The notes beneath the pieces are model-generated. The model did no database searches and had not been told where the DNA came from. It worked only from the letters and a program-made list of their open reading frames with translations. Source: Christiangramia sediminis (lineage in GTDB: Bacteria > Bacteroidota > Bacteroidia > Flavobacteriales > Flavobacteriaceae). From it: a DNA stretch of 64,000 nucleotides. The stretch is taken from the NCBI RefSeq assembly GCF_020552705.1, contig NZ_JAJBZG010000005.1, forward strand, positions 1,163,445-1,227,444, given 5' to 3'. Position numbers and translations under genes: made by a program. Below, one piece after another: positions 50,123 through 59,819 of this stretch. Within the stretch, counting starts at the first letter, position 1. Each line of letters starts with the position of its first letter.

Positions 50123-52396
50123 ATGAAAAATTTCAATCTATCAGTTGCTCTGCTTTTTTTTATAGGGCTCTCCGGACTTCAGGCTCAGGAAAAGATACCT
50201 GAAGTAGAAGAATTGCTTTCAAAAATGACGCTTGAAGAAAAGATAGGTCAGCTGAATTTATTAACCCCGGGAGGTGGCGTTGCTACAGGTTCGGTAGTAA
50301 GTGAAGATGTGGAAGCCAAAATTAAAGCCGGGAACGTTGGAGGTGTGTTTGGAGTGTCGAGTCCCGAAAAGGTAAGACAGGCTCAGGAGATCGCGGTTAA
50401 ATCTTCAAGATTGGGAATTCCGCTTCTTATAGGTTCAGATATTATACATGGTTATAAGACCACCTTTCCAATTCCGTTAGGACTTTCTTCGAGCTGGGAT
50501 TTAGAATTGATAAAAGAATCTGCACAAATAGCTGCTAAAGAAGCAACCGCCGATGGTATCAACTGGAACTTTTCACCTATGGTGGATATTGCCAGGGATC
50601 CAAGATGGGGACGTATTGCCGAAGGAGCAGGGGAAGACCCTTATTATGGCTCTCAGGTAGCTAAGGCTATGGTGCAGGGGTACCAGGGAGAAAACCTTAC
50701 CCAGCCAAATACCATGATGTCCACGGTAAAGCATATGGCTTTATATGGAGCGGCAGAGGCAGGTAGAGATTATAATTCTGTAGATATGAGCCGCTTAAAA
50801 ATGTTCAACGAATATCTGCCACCTTACAAAGCTGTGGTAGACGCCGGGGTTGGAAGTGTGATGACATCATTTAACGATATAGATGGGATTCCTGCATCGG
50901 GAAATAAATGGTTGCTTACCGATCTATTACGTGAGAAATGGGGTTTTGATGGCTTTGTAGTTTCTGATTATACTTCTGTAAACGAAATGATCGCTCACGG
51001 AATGGGAGATCTACAGGCAGTCTCAGCACTGGCTATAAATGCCGGGCTGGATATGGATATGGTAGGTGAAGGATTTCTTACTACGCTTAAGAAGTCTGTT
51101 GATGAGGGGAAGGTTTCCGAAGAACAGATCACTAAAGCCGCAAGGAGAATACTGGAAGCCAAACATAAATTAGGTTTGCTTGAGGATCCTTATTTATATT
51201 CAGATGAAAGCCGACCTGAAAAAGATATTCTTACTGAAGAAAACAAGAAGTTTGCAAGAAAGGCAGCTACGAGATCATTCGTTTTTTTAAAGAAACATGA
51301 AAATACCCTGCCATTGGCAAAGAATTCGAATATTGCTTTAATAGGGCCGTTGGCAGATAATAAAAATAATATGTTAGGAACCTGGGCTCCCACTGGAGAT
51401 CCATCTTTGTCAATTCCAATTCTGCAAGGTTTTAAGAATGTAGCGCCCAATGCTACTATAAAATATGCCAAGGGAGCGAACATCTCCAACGATTCAACTT
51501 TTGCCAAGAAAGTGAATGTTTTCGGGGAAAGAATTAGTATTTCAGATAAATCTTCAGATGCATTATTACAAGAAGCCCTGGATGTGGCTAATGCTTCAGA
51601 TATTATTGTGGCGGTAGTTGGAGAAGCTACGGAAATGAGTGGTGAAGCAGCCAGTCGTACCGATATTACGATTCCTGATAGTCAGAAGAAATTGATCCGG
51701 GAACTTGTGAATACTGGTAAGCCGGTTGTTCTGGTATTAATGAGCGGTCGCCCGCTGGACATTTCTGAAGAGATGAACCTTCCTGTAAGTATTTTACAAA
51801 TATGGCATCCTGGGATAGAAGCCGGGAATGCGGTGGCCGATGTAATTTTTGGAGATTATAATCCTTCCGGAAAACTTACGGCTACCTGGCCAAGAAGCGT
51901 AGGACAGATCCCGATCTATTATGGAGTGAAAACTACTGGAAGACCGGGACCTGAATCTGGAGACTTTCAGAAATTTAAAACCAATTATCTTGATTCACCA
52001 AATACACCATTATTACCTTTTGGGTATGGTTTGAGTTATACCAGCTTTGAATATAGTGACGTAAAAGTGAGTTCCAAAGAAATGTCTGCCAGTGCTTCCA
52101 TTGAAATAAGCGCTACAGTAACTAATACTGGGAATTATGATGGAGAAGAAGTTGTTCAGCTCTACATCCATGATAAAGTAAGAAGTATCACACCTCCCGT
52201 TAAGGAATTAAAAGGCTTCCAAAAAATCACTTTGAAAAAAGGTGAGTCTAAAACAGTGACTTTTACAGTAACTGCGGAGGATCTGAAATTTTATAATTCT
52301 CAATTGGAATATGTTTTTGAACCCGGGGAATTTGAATTTTTTATAGCCGGAAGTTCAGATGCTGAATTTGCCGGTTCATTCACGCTAAAAAAATAA
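50123..52396 (+). CDS. GH3 beta-glucosidase (BglX-like)
   Basis: A 757-residue periplasmic GH3: signal peptide ending LQAQ, TIM-barrel with the nucleophile D282 in GFVVSDYTSV, the second alpha/beta domain (VAVVGEATEMSGEAASRTDI, acid/base region), and a C-terminal fibronectin-III-like domain (VTNTGNYDGEEVVQLYI). With the GH144-type enzymes it parallels known Bacteroidetes beta-1,2-glucan loci, where a GH3 sophorosidase finishes the oligosaccharides. General beta-glucosidase activity is equally possible. Confidence 0.9.
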   Translation: MKNFNLSVALLFFIGLSGLQAQEKIPEVEELLSKMTLEEKIGQLNLLTPGGGVATGSVVSEDVEAKIKAGNVGGVFGVSSPEKVRQAQEIAVKSSRLGIPLLIGSDIIHGYKTTFPIPLGLSSSWDLELIKESAQIAAKEATADGINWNFSPMVDIARDPRWGRIAEGAGEDPYYGSQVAKAMVQGYQGENLTQPNTMMSTVKHMALYGAAEAGRDYNSVDMSRLKMFNEYLPPYKAVVDAGVGSVMTSFNDIDGIPASGNKWLLTDLLREKWGFDGFVVSDYTSVNEMIAHGMGDLQAVSALAINAGLDMDMVGEGFLTTLKKSVDEGKVSEEQITKAARRILEAKHKLGLLEDPYLYSDESRPEKDILTEENKKFARKAATRSFVFLKKHENTLPLAKNSNIALIGPLADNKNNMLGTWAPTGDPSLSIPILQGFKNVAPNATIKYAKGANISNDSTFAKKVNVFGERISISDKSSDALLQEALDVANASDIIVAVVGEATEMSGEAASRTDITIPDSQKKLIRELVNTGKPVVLVLMSGRPLDISEEMNLPVSILQIWHPGIEAGNAVADVIFGDYNPSGKLTATWPRSVGQIPIYYGVKTTGRPGPESGDFQKFKTNYLDSPNTPLLPFGYGLSYTSFEYSDVKVSSKEMSASASIEISATVTNTGNYDGEEVVQLYIHDKVRSITPPVKELKGFQKITLKKGESKTVTFTVTAEDLKFYNSQLEYVFEPGEFEFFIAGSSDAEFAGSFTLKK

Positions 52397-52418
52397 TTCC
52401 TTTAGTTTTAATTTGTTT

Positions 52419-52460
52419 AGCTCCGGTCGTCGTTAGTTGGGACACCGGAGCTTTTTTTTA
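52419..52460 (+). terminator. Terminator after the GH3 gene
   Basis: AGCTCCGGT (52419-52427) pairs perfectly with ACCGGAGCT (52444-52452), 16-base loop, followed by a T run. It probably ends the susC-to-GH3 transcript, at least in part. Confidence 0.85.
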
Positions 52461-52477
52461 ATTAAAAACTTATAATT

Positions 52478-54013
52478 ATGATTTCAATCTCTTTTACTAG
52501 GATCCCTTTATTATGGATTTTCCTGATAATTTCCGGAAATTATATTTCATTTGGCCAGGAGACTTTTAAAAGCTATTGCAATCCTATTGATATCGACTAT
52601 ACCTATGTGGCCCATAACTCTTATACCGGGGTTTCCTATCGGGCCGGGGCAGATCCCGCGGTAATTAATTTTAAGGGGAAGTATTATATGTTCGTGACCA
52701 GGTCTTATGGTTATTGGATGTCTGATGATATGAGCAACTGGGAATTCATTAAACCGCAAAACTGGTACTTTAACGGAAGCAACGCTCCGGCCGCTGCAGT
52801 ACATGGGGATAAGGTGATCGTTGCAGGAGATCCTTCCGGCCGAATGGCAGTCATCGAGACGGAAAATCCACAAATTGGAGACTGGAAAACCAATTACAGT
52901 GTAATTCCCATATCAATTCAGGATCCTGCATTATTTGTGGATGATGATAACAGGGTTTATCTTTATGAAGAGTCATCTAATGTGCATCCTCTTCATGCTG
53001 TGGAGCTTGATCCCAAACGGAACTATCTTCCTGTAGGTGAGGAAAAAGCTCTTATAAAATTACAACCCGGCAAGCATGGCTGGGAACGATTTGGACAGGA
53101 TCATTCCTCAGAAGTGGCTCCCTATCTTGAAGGACCATGGATGACAAAACATGATGGGAAGTATTATTTACAATACGGAGCTCCGGGTACAGAATTCAAT
53201 GTCTATGCAGATGGTGTTTATACAGCCGATAATCCCCTGGGGCCTTTTAAATATGCTCCATACAGCCCCGTTTCCTATAAGCCAGGTGGCTATGTTACAG
53301 GAGCAGGGCACGGTAGTACTGTACAGGATAATAATGGGAATTACTGGCATTTTGCCACCATGCCCATTGCCGTAAACTACAAATTTGAACGCAGGATTGG
53401 ACTCTTTCCTGCGGGATTTGAAGAGAACGGGCAAATGTATGTAAACACTGCTTATGGCGATTATCCGCATTTTTTACCTGATACGGAGGTGGAAGATCAT
53501 AAGAATCGATTTACAGGTTGGATGCTATTGTCTTACGGAAAGCAGGCAACAGCCAATTCTGTGGTGAATGATTCGGTGAAACAACAGGTTATAGGTGCAG
53601 GGATGAAAGCAGTTCTTCGCGACAGTGAGGAAGGCTATGGGCCTGCTAATCTTGTGGATGAGCAAATAGGCACATTTTGGGTGGCAGATGGCAACGACGA
53701 TTCCATGCATGCCACTATAGATCTTGGAGAACTGATGCAGGTGCACGCGCTGCAAGTTAATTTTCAGGAGTTTAATGCGGCTATTTTCGGAAGATCACAA
53801 GGTTTAAAACACCAGTTTATAATCGAATCTTCTAAAGATGGTGAAAACTGGAGCGTACTGGTAGATTATTCTGAAAACGAGCGTGACCAGCCCCATGCGT
53901 ATATCGAGCTTGAGAGTCCTGAAGACATTCGTTTTGTACGTTACCGAAATATTGATACTCCCAATGAATACCTTGCTTTATCGGGTTTTCGGGTCTTCGG
54001 AAGAGAATTTTGA
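52478..54013 (+). CDS. GH43-like glycoside hydrolase with discoidin domain, truncated by frameshift
   Basis: A 511-residue paralogue of the protein at 48284, with signal peptide and all three GH43-type acidic residues (GADPAVINF, IQDPALFVDDD, LEGPWMTKHDGKYYLQY) and the discoidin domain (about 395-508). It stops at FRVFGREF, exactly where its paralogue continues into fibronectin III. The missing domain is encoded in the next frame (54000-54254). A one-base insertion, or two-base deletion, near 54000 explains this. The catalytic part is complete, so the short protein may work. A sequencing error must be ruled out. Confidence 0.8.
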   Translation: MISISFTRIPLLWIFLIISGNYISFGQETFKSYCNPIDIDYTYVAHNSYTGVSYRAGADPAVINFKGKYYMFVTRSYGYWMSDDMSNWEFIKPQNWYFNGSNAPAAAVHGDKVIVAGDPSGRMAVIETENPQIGDWKTNYSVIPISIQDPALFVDDDNRVYLYEESSNVHPLHAVELDPKRNYLPVGEEKALIKLQPGKHGWERFGQDHSSEVAPYLEGPWMTKHDGKYYLQYGAPGTEFNVYADGVYTADNPLGPFKYAPYSPVSYKPGGYVTGAGHGSTVQDNNGNYWHFATMPIAVNYKFERRIGLFPAGFEENGQMYVNTAYGDYPHFLPDTEVEDHKNRFTGWMLLSYGKQATANSVVNDSVKQQVIGAGMKAVLRDSEEGYGPANLVDEQIGTFWVADGNDDSMHATIDLGELMQVHALQVNFQEFNAAIFGRSQGLKHQFIIESSKDGENWSVLVDYSENERDQPHAYIELESPEDIRFVRYRNIDTPNEYLALSGFRVFGREF

Positions 54014-54254
54014 AATAAACCGAAAAACCGACCGCCGCGATGCCCGTCTAAGTTGGCAACCTGTTGAAGAAGCTATGGGTTATGTAATTTACTGGGGGAT
54101 TTCTAAAGATAAATTGAATAACTCGGTCATGATTTATGATGCCTCCAGCTATGAGCTACGGGCTTTAAACGCAGATGTAGAATACTATTTTGCTGTTGAA
54201 GCTTTTAATGAAAATGGCGTAGGTAAAAGAAGTGAACCGATTAGAATAAATTAA
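54000..54254 (+). pseudogene. Detached fibronectin III domain of the second GH43-like gene
   Basis: In the frame starting at 54000 the sequence reads EENFEINRKTDRRDARLSWQ and continues through VIYWGISKDKL and YYFAVEAFNENGVGKRSEPI. It matches the C-terminal fibronectin III domain of the 48284 protein (DRRNASFKWKPV, IRWGITPDKL, YYFSIEAFNENGISGRSE). It has no start of its own. Joined to the upstream frame it would give about 591 residues, close to the 601 of the paralogue. Confidence 0.8.
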
Positions 54255-54276
54255 TTGAATTTTAAAAGCTACAAGT

Positions 54277-55944
54277 ATGAAATTAGACAAGCGTTTATCA
54301 GAATTCTTACCTTGTTATCGAATATTATTATTTGTACTTATTGCTATATGTTTTATACCTATTTCAAATGCACAGCAAAAGAAAAAGTCGGAAGATAGAC
54401 CGGCGCCAAATGTCGTGTTTATTCTCGCAGATGATGTAGGTTATGGAGATATAGGTGTATATGGTGGAAAAATACCTACTCCTAATATAGATAAGTTGAC
54501 ACAACAGGGAATGCGTTTCACAGATGCTCATTCTCCTGCTGCACTTTGCGCGCCATCAAGATATAGTCTTTTAACCGGAAGCTACCCCTATAGAAACGGT
54601 CGCCCCGGCGGGAGTTGGGACGTCAATAATAGTTCTGCTTTTAGTGTTAATGGCGATCGTACCAGGGCAGGAAAACATATTACCGTGGGGGAGATCATGC
54701 AAAATGCCGGTTATAAAACCGCTTTTTTCGGAAAAATGCATCTGGGTGGTACCGTGTATAATGAAAATGGCGAAATAATTCGGGAAAAAAATAAGCTTAA
54801 CACGATGGACTATAGTCGTGGCGTGGACGATGCTTTAAATGAACATGGGTTTGATTACTGGCTAGGTTTGCTCAGTGGAATTCAGCACGAACCTTATGCA
54901 TATTTTGAAAACGGAAATTATATTCCTATTGATCCTGATAACCCCGCTGACAATTCCAGTACACGTTTATTGACTAACGGATTTTATAAAGTTTCCAATA
55001 ACGGTCTTTCAGAAATTGTGGAAGCCGGTAAAATTCCGGCAAGAGGAGACGAGGACTATGATTCCAGCCAGGCGGGTATTATTTTAACAAATGAGGCTGT
55101 AGATTTTATAGATCGTCATCAACGAACCAACGAAGAGCAAAATAAAAACGACCCGTTTTTACTTTATTTCTCTTCGCAAGCCATACACGTCCCTCACAGT
55201 CCACCATTTGATTTTGATGGTGATCCATCCACTATAGATGAACAGGTTTATGGTGTGACAGGAGCAATGACATCAGATGTTTTATATGAACTGGATCTCC
55301 AGGTAGGAAAAATCATAAATAAACTCGAAAGTGAAGGAATTGCGGACAATACCATTATATTTCTCACAAGTGATAATGGTGCGCTTTGGCCTAGAATTAC
55401 TCATTATGGAGACCGAGATCACGACAACAACGGAGATTTGCGAGATTACAAAGCTTCTATCTACGAAGGTGGGCATAGGGTTCCATTTATTGTAAAATGG
55501 GGAGATGGAACTAAAGAAGGCTCCATTATACCTCCGGGAAGTATATCTGACGAATTAATTATGGGCCAGGATTGGGTAGCGACAATGTATGAACTTACCC
55601 AACAAAATATGGCTGAGGACCAGGCTAAAGATAGCGCATCCCTTCTGCAAATTCTAAAAGGAAAAAAATTAGATTCGCCGCTACACGAATTTGTATTATA
55701 CCAGGCTGGATTTGCTTTTGACGGCGCAATCAGGGAAGGAGATTTAGTTTTAATGGTAGATAGGAAAAATAATGCTACCGAATTGTATGATCTTTCTAAA
55801 GATCTGGGACAGGAGAACAATTTAATTGCCAACCCAGATTATAAAGAAACGATCAATAAACTACAGGATAAATTTCTAAAGTATAACGATCACGATATCC
55901 AAACTATAGAACCAAGAACTACAAAAGCTTATAGGGTAAAATAA
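54277..55944 (+). CDS. S1-family sulfatase
   Basis: A 555-residue exported arylsulfatase-like protein (signal peptide ending ISNAQ). The formylglycine motif is CAPSR (C91), with metal-binding NVVFILADDVGYGD at the start of the domain and FLTSDNGALWP later. It differs clearly from the first sulfatase (35337), which suggests two different sulfate positions or sugars. It lies downstream of the GH43-like gene in the same direction and is closed by a terminator. Confidence 0.92.
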   Translation: MKLDKRLSEFLPCYRILLFVLIAICFIPISNAQQKKKSEDRPAPNVVFILADDVGYGDIGVYGGKIPTPNIDKLTQQGMRFTDAHSPAALCAPSRYSLLTGSYPYRNGRPGGSWDVNNSSAFSVNGDRTRAGKHITVGEIMQNAGYKTAFFGKMHLGGTVYNENGEIIREKNKLNTMDYSRGVDDALNEHGFDYWLGLLSGIQHEPYAYFENGNYIPIDPDNPADNSSTRLLTNGFYKVSNNGLSEIVEAGKIPARGDEDYDSSQAGIILTNEAVDFIDRHQRTNEEQNKNDPFLLYFSSQAIHVPHSPPFDFDGDPSTIDEQVYGVTGAMTSDVLYELDLQVGKIINKLESEGIADNTIIFLTSDNGALWPRITHYGDRDHDNNGDLRDYKASIYEGGHRVPFIVKWGDGTKEGSIIPPGSISDELIMGQDWVATMYELTQQNMAEDQAKDSASLLQILKGKKLDSPLHEFVLYQAGFAFDGAIREGDLVLMVDRKNNATELYDLSKDLGQENNLIANPDYKETINKLQDKFLKYNDHDIQTIEPRTTKAYRVK

Positions 55945-55975
55945 ATAAGTTGATAGTTATATTTCAGTTGATGCT

Positions 55976-56010
55976 AACCGCTAAAATGTTCTTCATATTA
56001 GCGGTTTTTA
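55976..56010 (+). terminator. Terminator between converging sulfatase and GH2 genes
   Basis: AACCGCTAA (55976-55984) pairs with TTAGCGGTT (55998-56006), followed by T residues. Confidence 0.85.
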
Positions 56011-56037
56011 ACTTTTAAATATTCCCAAATTATGAAG

Positions 56038-58626
56038 CTATAACTTTTCCAATTTAATCCCAGATAGCAATGCTTTTCCCGAATTCTCTTCGAATTCAAT
56101 CTCAATCCCCGCATCGGTTTTTATTTGATATGAAATTTCAACAGCTTGAAGTCTGCCATAATCCCGGGCCAGGTTCAGGTCTCCGGAAAGGGTTTTTCCA
56201 TTTATTTTTATATCAAAATTTCTTAAGCCGGGAATATCCTTTTTCTCAGCTTCACTCAGGTTATAAATATTCTCTTGGGAAGCATTATATTCAGGTTCGG
56301 CGAAAAGAAGGCTCACACGGTATTTTCCTTTTTCTACATCGAATTTATAAGCCTCGATCCCTTCCCGCATTGTTTGAAAAAGCGGATCATTTTCGGTGCC
56401 CTGAATATCTGAAGCCGTACCCTGAAATTTACTGCTGTTTTTCTGGTAAACACTCCCGCCAACATATCCAAAACTTCCTTCTTTATATTCCTGATCACTT
56501 ATCCAAGTTTCTCCGGTAATTTCATCGAAGAAATTCACGTGAGTTCCCACATTTACGAGTATCGCGTTTTGATCAATTTCAGCAACAAGGTTTTTCCTGA
56601 ATTTCACTTTAATCTCCCGGGAATGTGAAGCCGTTCCATCAGTCGCAATTAACTGATGTTTCCCTTCGGGAAGGGAAAGTTCGAAAAGGGCAATGCCATT
56701 TTCAACTTCTGAAGTGAATTCAGCATTATCTACTTTCAATTTTACTTCTTCAGAATTGGAAAATACGGTGATAACGATAACATCACTTTCATCTTGGGGA
56801 TATTGCTTTTCATAATTTTTTCCCGCGATATAGACAAAATCTTCAGGGGTCAATCTGGCTTTATAATAATAATAAACATCCTTAGGCTCCCTGTTGAAAT
56901 TCACTAAACCTTTCTGATTGATAAATGGCCTGCTGTCCTGTCTTCCCGAAGAACCAAAATCGGCAAAATTCCATGCCGCCATTCCCAGCATATAATCTCT
57001 TTCCATAACCTGGTTGAGGTAACTAACGTGACTTTTTAATTGATAAGCTTCGCTGAAATCCCAGGGTTTTGGATCGTTCGTCTGAATCCTGGAATCACTT
57101 CCCGGGCCATATTCAGATATCAATAAAGGACGGTTTGGATATTTTTCATGTTGGGTATCAAGAAATTTTCCCAGATTTTCCAATCCCTGGGTATACCATC
57201 CAAAATAGAGGTTCCACCCAATTACATCAGGAATATCTGCAATTCCTGAAGTATTATAAAGATCATTCTCATGAAGCGCCATCACGCTAAGCCTGGTAGT
57301 ATCGAGTTTCTTTGTCTCAGCTTCCAGTTTTTTAGCCAGGGCTACGCTGGTTTTGATCTTCGCATTTTTATCAGCTTCACTCATTTCGCTAGTGAAAACC
57401 AGTCTTATAAAGATCTCGTTCATAATTCCCCAGAATACTATAGAAGGATGATTATATAACTGAAGTATCTGTTCACGTTGCATATTTACAGCATTCTCAT
57501 GATAAGCTTCCGAATCTGTCACGTCGTTGATCACCGGCACTTCGGTCCATACGAGCAAACCCAATTCATCACAAATTCTGTACACATCCGGATCCTGTGG
57601 ATAATGGGCCGTTCTTATAAAATTTGCGCCCATATCCTTGATCATTTGATAATCTTTTCGGTGAATAGCATTAGGAACGGCATTACCCATATTTTCAAAA
57701 TCCTGATGCCGGTTTGCACCGATCAGTTTTATGGGTTGGCCATTTAGAAAGAAACCCTTCTTCGGATCTGCTTCAAACCACCTGCAACCGAAATTCGTAG
57801 AATAGGAATCAAGTATTTCTCCGGAATCTGGATCTATAATATTCGCCTGTAAATTATAAAGATTCGGATTTTCAGGAGACCAAAGCTCAGGATCTTCAAT
57901 TTCAAATTCATAACTGAATTTCCCATCTTGTAGTCTTTTTAAGTTCTTGCTGAAATCTTTAATTATAGTACCATCAGGTCCGGAAACTTCAATTTTTAGC
58001 CTTGAATTTTTATTAGCTGATGTATTTATGATTTCACCATACAAACTTACTTCAGCCATTTCTTCAGAAACTTTGGGAGTATGCACTTGCATGGTGCCGG
58101 CTGCCTCACCTTCGAGTTTAAAATGTGTTTTCCCGGTTACGATCATTTCGATATCACGGTATATTCCACCGTAAAAATTAAAATCGGCTTCCAGTGGGGG
58201 GATATCCAGATTATGGGAATTATCAACTTCTATCCTCACTACATTTTCCTCCCCGAATTTTAGATTTTTACTCAATTCAAAAATAAAACCTGTATAGCCG
58301 CCAGTATGTTCGCCAACCACGGCATTATTTACAAAAACCTTGGTATGTTGATTGGCTCCTTCGAATTTTAGGAAAACTGCCTGATCTTTCCAGTTTTCGG
58401 GAATAAAAATTTGCCTTTTATAGATCCCTTTTCCACGGAAATAAGATTTATCATCTTCAAATGCATCTTGCGCATTCCAGGTATGTGGAATATTTACAAC
58501 CTGGGTGTTTTCAGAATTTTCTAATTGAAATTCCCAGCCTGCATTTACCGTTTTTACAAGTCGTTGGGCACTGGTAGTGGCAGTAATAAATATTAATACG
58601 ATGAATAAGTAGTTGGAGATTTTCAT
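56038..58626 (-). CDS. GH2 glycoside hydrolase with C-terminal malectin-like domain
   Basis: An 862-residue exported beta-galactosidase/beta-glucuronidase-type enzyme: signal peptide ending TSAQ, sugar-binding and Ig-like domains, TIM barrel with acid/base Glu in WGIMNEIF and nucleophile Glu in LISEYGPGS. The last 170 residues form a malectin-like carbohydrate-binding domain (VNVGTHVNFFDEITGETW...YRVSLLFAEPEYN). The specific sugar is uncertain. It is the last gene of a minus-strand operon with a PHP protein and an esterase, converging on the sulfatase. Confidence 0.9.
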   Translation of the reverse strand: MKISNYLFIVLIFITATTSAQRLVKTVNAGWEFQLENSENTQVVNIPHTWNAQDAFEDDKSYFRGKGIYKRQIFIPENWKDQAVFLKFEGANQHTKVFVNNAVVGEHTGGYTGFIFELSKNLKFGEENVVRIEVDNSHNLDIPPLEADFNFYGGIYRDIEMIVTGKTHFKLEGEAAGTMQVHTPKVSEEMAEVSLYGEIINTSANKNSRLKIEVSGPDGTIIKDFSKNLKRLQDGKFSYEFEIEDPELWSPENPNLYNLQANIIDPDSGEILDSYSTNFGCRWFEADPKKGFFLNGQPIKLIGANRHQDFENMGNAVPNAIHRKDYQMIKDMGANFIRTAHYPQDPDVYRICDELGLLVWTEVPVINDVTDSEAYHENAVNMQREQILQLYNHPSIVFWGIMNEIFIRLVFTSEMSEADKNAKIKTSVALAKKLEAETKKLDTTRLSVMALHENDLYNTSGIADIPDVIGWNLYFGWYTQGLENLGKFLDTQHEKYPNRPLLISEYGPGSDSRIQTNDPKPWDFSEAYQLKSHVSYLNQVMERDYMLGMAAWNFADFGSSGRQDSRPFINQKGLVNFNREPKDVYYYYKARLTPEDFVYIAGKNYEKQYPQDESDVIVITVFSNSEEVKLKVDNAEFTSEVENGIALFELSLPEGKHQLIATDGTASHSREIKVKFRKNLVAEIDQNAILVNVGTHVNFFDEITGETWISDQEYKEGSFGYVGGSVYQKNSSKFQGTASDIQGTENDPLFQTMREGIEAYKFDVEKGKYRVSLLFAEPEYNASQENIYNLSEAEKKDIPGLRNFDIKINGKTLSGDLNLARDYGRLQAVEISYQIKTDAGIEIEFEENSGKALLSGIKLEKL

Positions 58627-58637
58627 ATTTTGGAGTC

Positions 58638-59819
58638 TTATTTTTTTGAAACCGGTTGAGTCCAGGCGACTTCGGTATCTCCCTTGCTATACGGATTTTC
58701 CTTTAACTTATCTGAAACGATCTTCGCTCTTACAAAAAGCATCTCGTCTGTAACCTGAAATTTTGCTTTTGTCCCTTTCACCTTTTTCAATACTTCACTC
58801 TGGGAAGAGTTTTTCTTTACTCCTATGAACGAGATCTCATAATTCACGTCTTTTTCTTCTTCTATAGCTATTGAAAGTTCATTCTCCTCAAAACTAACCT
58901 CAGAAAGTTCAACGCCAGTACTGGCATAAAAATCCCCGGCTTCCATAGCTTCAATAATATTGGTAGGATCCAGTTTTTTAGCTCTTACCACGACCCAACC
59001 ACGACCTGCATTACTGAATTTTGATCCAAATTTGTGATAATGGTGGCTATCATCAGTCGCAATACCAAGAAGTAAGGGTTTATTCATGGAATGATACGCA
59101 ATATTTACCTGGTCCCACATCTGCTCTGAACTATCATGAATGCTATCCCCATAATTATTAACATAGGGGTGGCCATTAAAAACTTCAAAAAATCGTTCCC
59201 CGTCAATTTGTATAATATCCTCCGCGGTTATGGCATAGGTGAAATTTGGATGATTCAGGTGTTGCATTACCGGCCTCCCAATTTCTTTCTCCTGCGCCAT
59301 TATCGCATCAAGATTATTCTGGATAAGTTCAACGATGGTATTCCCTTTTTGTGGTTCTATAGTTTTCTCGATATTTATCGCTCCCATGTGTACCGCCTTA
59401 TCATCGAGGTAGGAAGTAACTTCTTCAGCCTTGAAGATCATGAATTCTTCAGGTACTTCAAAGAGCGGGCGAAACTCCTGAAGGGTTTTGAGCTGTACCT
59501 TTAATCTGTTTTCATCTTTTTTATAATTAACCCAGTCTTCACCATATTCAGCCAGATATTCTTTAAAAGCGTTTTGGTAGAGGGTATCTTTAGAGATTTG
59601 TTTCCATTTTTCACCCTCAGCGATAATGTTATGATCTGAAAGTGCTACAAATTGATAGTCATTATCTTTATACCACTGCATAATCATTTCAGGAAATTCG
59701 TCACCATCACTCCAATAAGAATGAGTGTGAAGGTTTCCTTTGTACCATTGGCTTTCCTGGGAGTGTAAGCTGGAAAAATTAAATAGGATCAATAATATTA
59801 TAGGTAGGGTCGTTTTCAT
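58638..59819 (-). CDS. Secreted PHP-domain phosphoesterase-like protein
   Basis: A 393-residue protein with a signal peptide (LHSQ) and a PHP metal-binding domain: the first motif NLHTHSYWSDG, ALSDHN, later HLNHPNF and IATDDSHHYH supply the histidine/aspartate ligands. PHP proteins are usually cytoplasmic phosphoesterases; export points to an extracellular or periplasmic substrate, possibly a phosphate substituent on the glycan. That role is inference. It overlaps the esterase gene by 4 bases. Confidence 0.83.
   Translation of the reverse strand: MKTTLPIILLILFNFSSLHSQESQWYKGNLHTHSYWSDGDEFPEMIMQWYKDNDYQFVALSDHNIIAEGEKWKQISKDTLYQNAFKEYLAEYGEDWVNYKKDENRLKVQLKTLQEFRPLFEVPEEFMIFKAEEVTSYLDDKAVHMGAINIEKTIEPQKGNTIVELIQNNLDAIMAQEKEIGRPVMQHLNHPNFTYAITAEDIIQIDGERFFEVFNGHPYVNNYGDSIHDSSEQMWDQVNIAYHSMNKPLLLGIATDDSHHYHKFGSKFSNAGRGWVVVRAKKLDPTNIIEAMEAGDFYASTGVELSEVSFEENELSIAIEEEKDVNYEISFIGVKKNSSQSEVLKKVKGTKAKFQVTDEMLFVRAKIVSDKLKENPYSKGDTEVAWTQPVSKK

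Noticed and set aside
53883..53999. Separate gene starting at 53883 for the fibronectin III domain
   Set aside because: The first part is out-of-frame translation of the discoidin domain; only from about 54000 does it match the paralogue. Frameshift is the better explanation.
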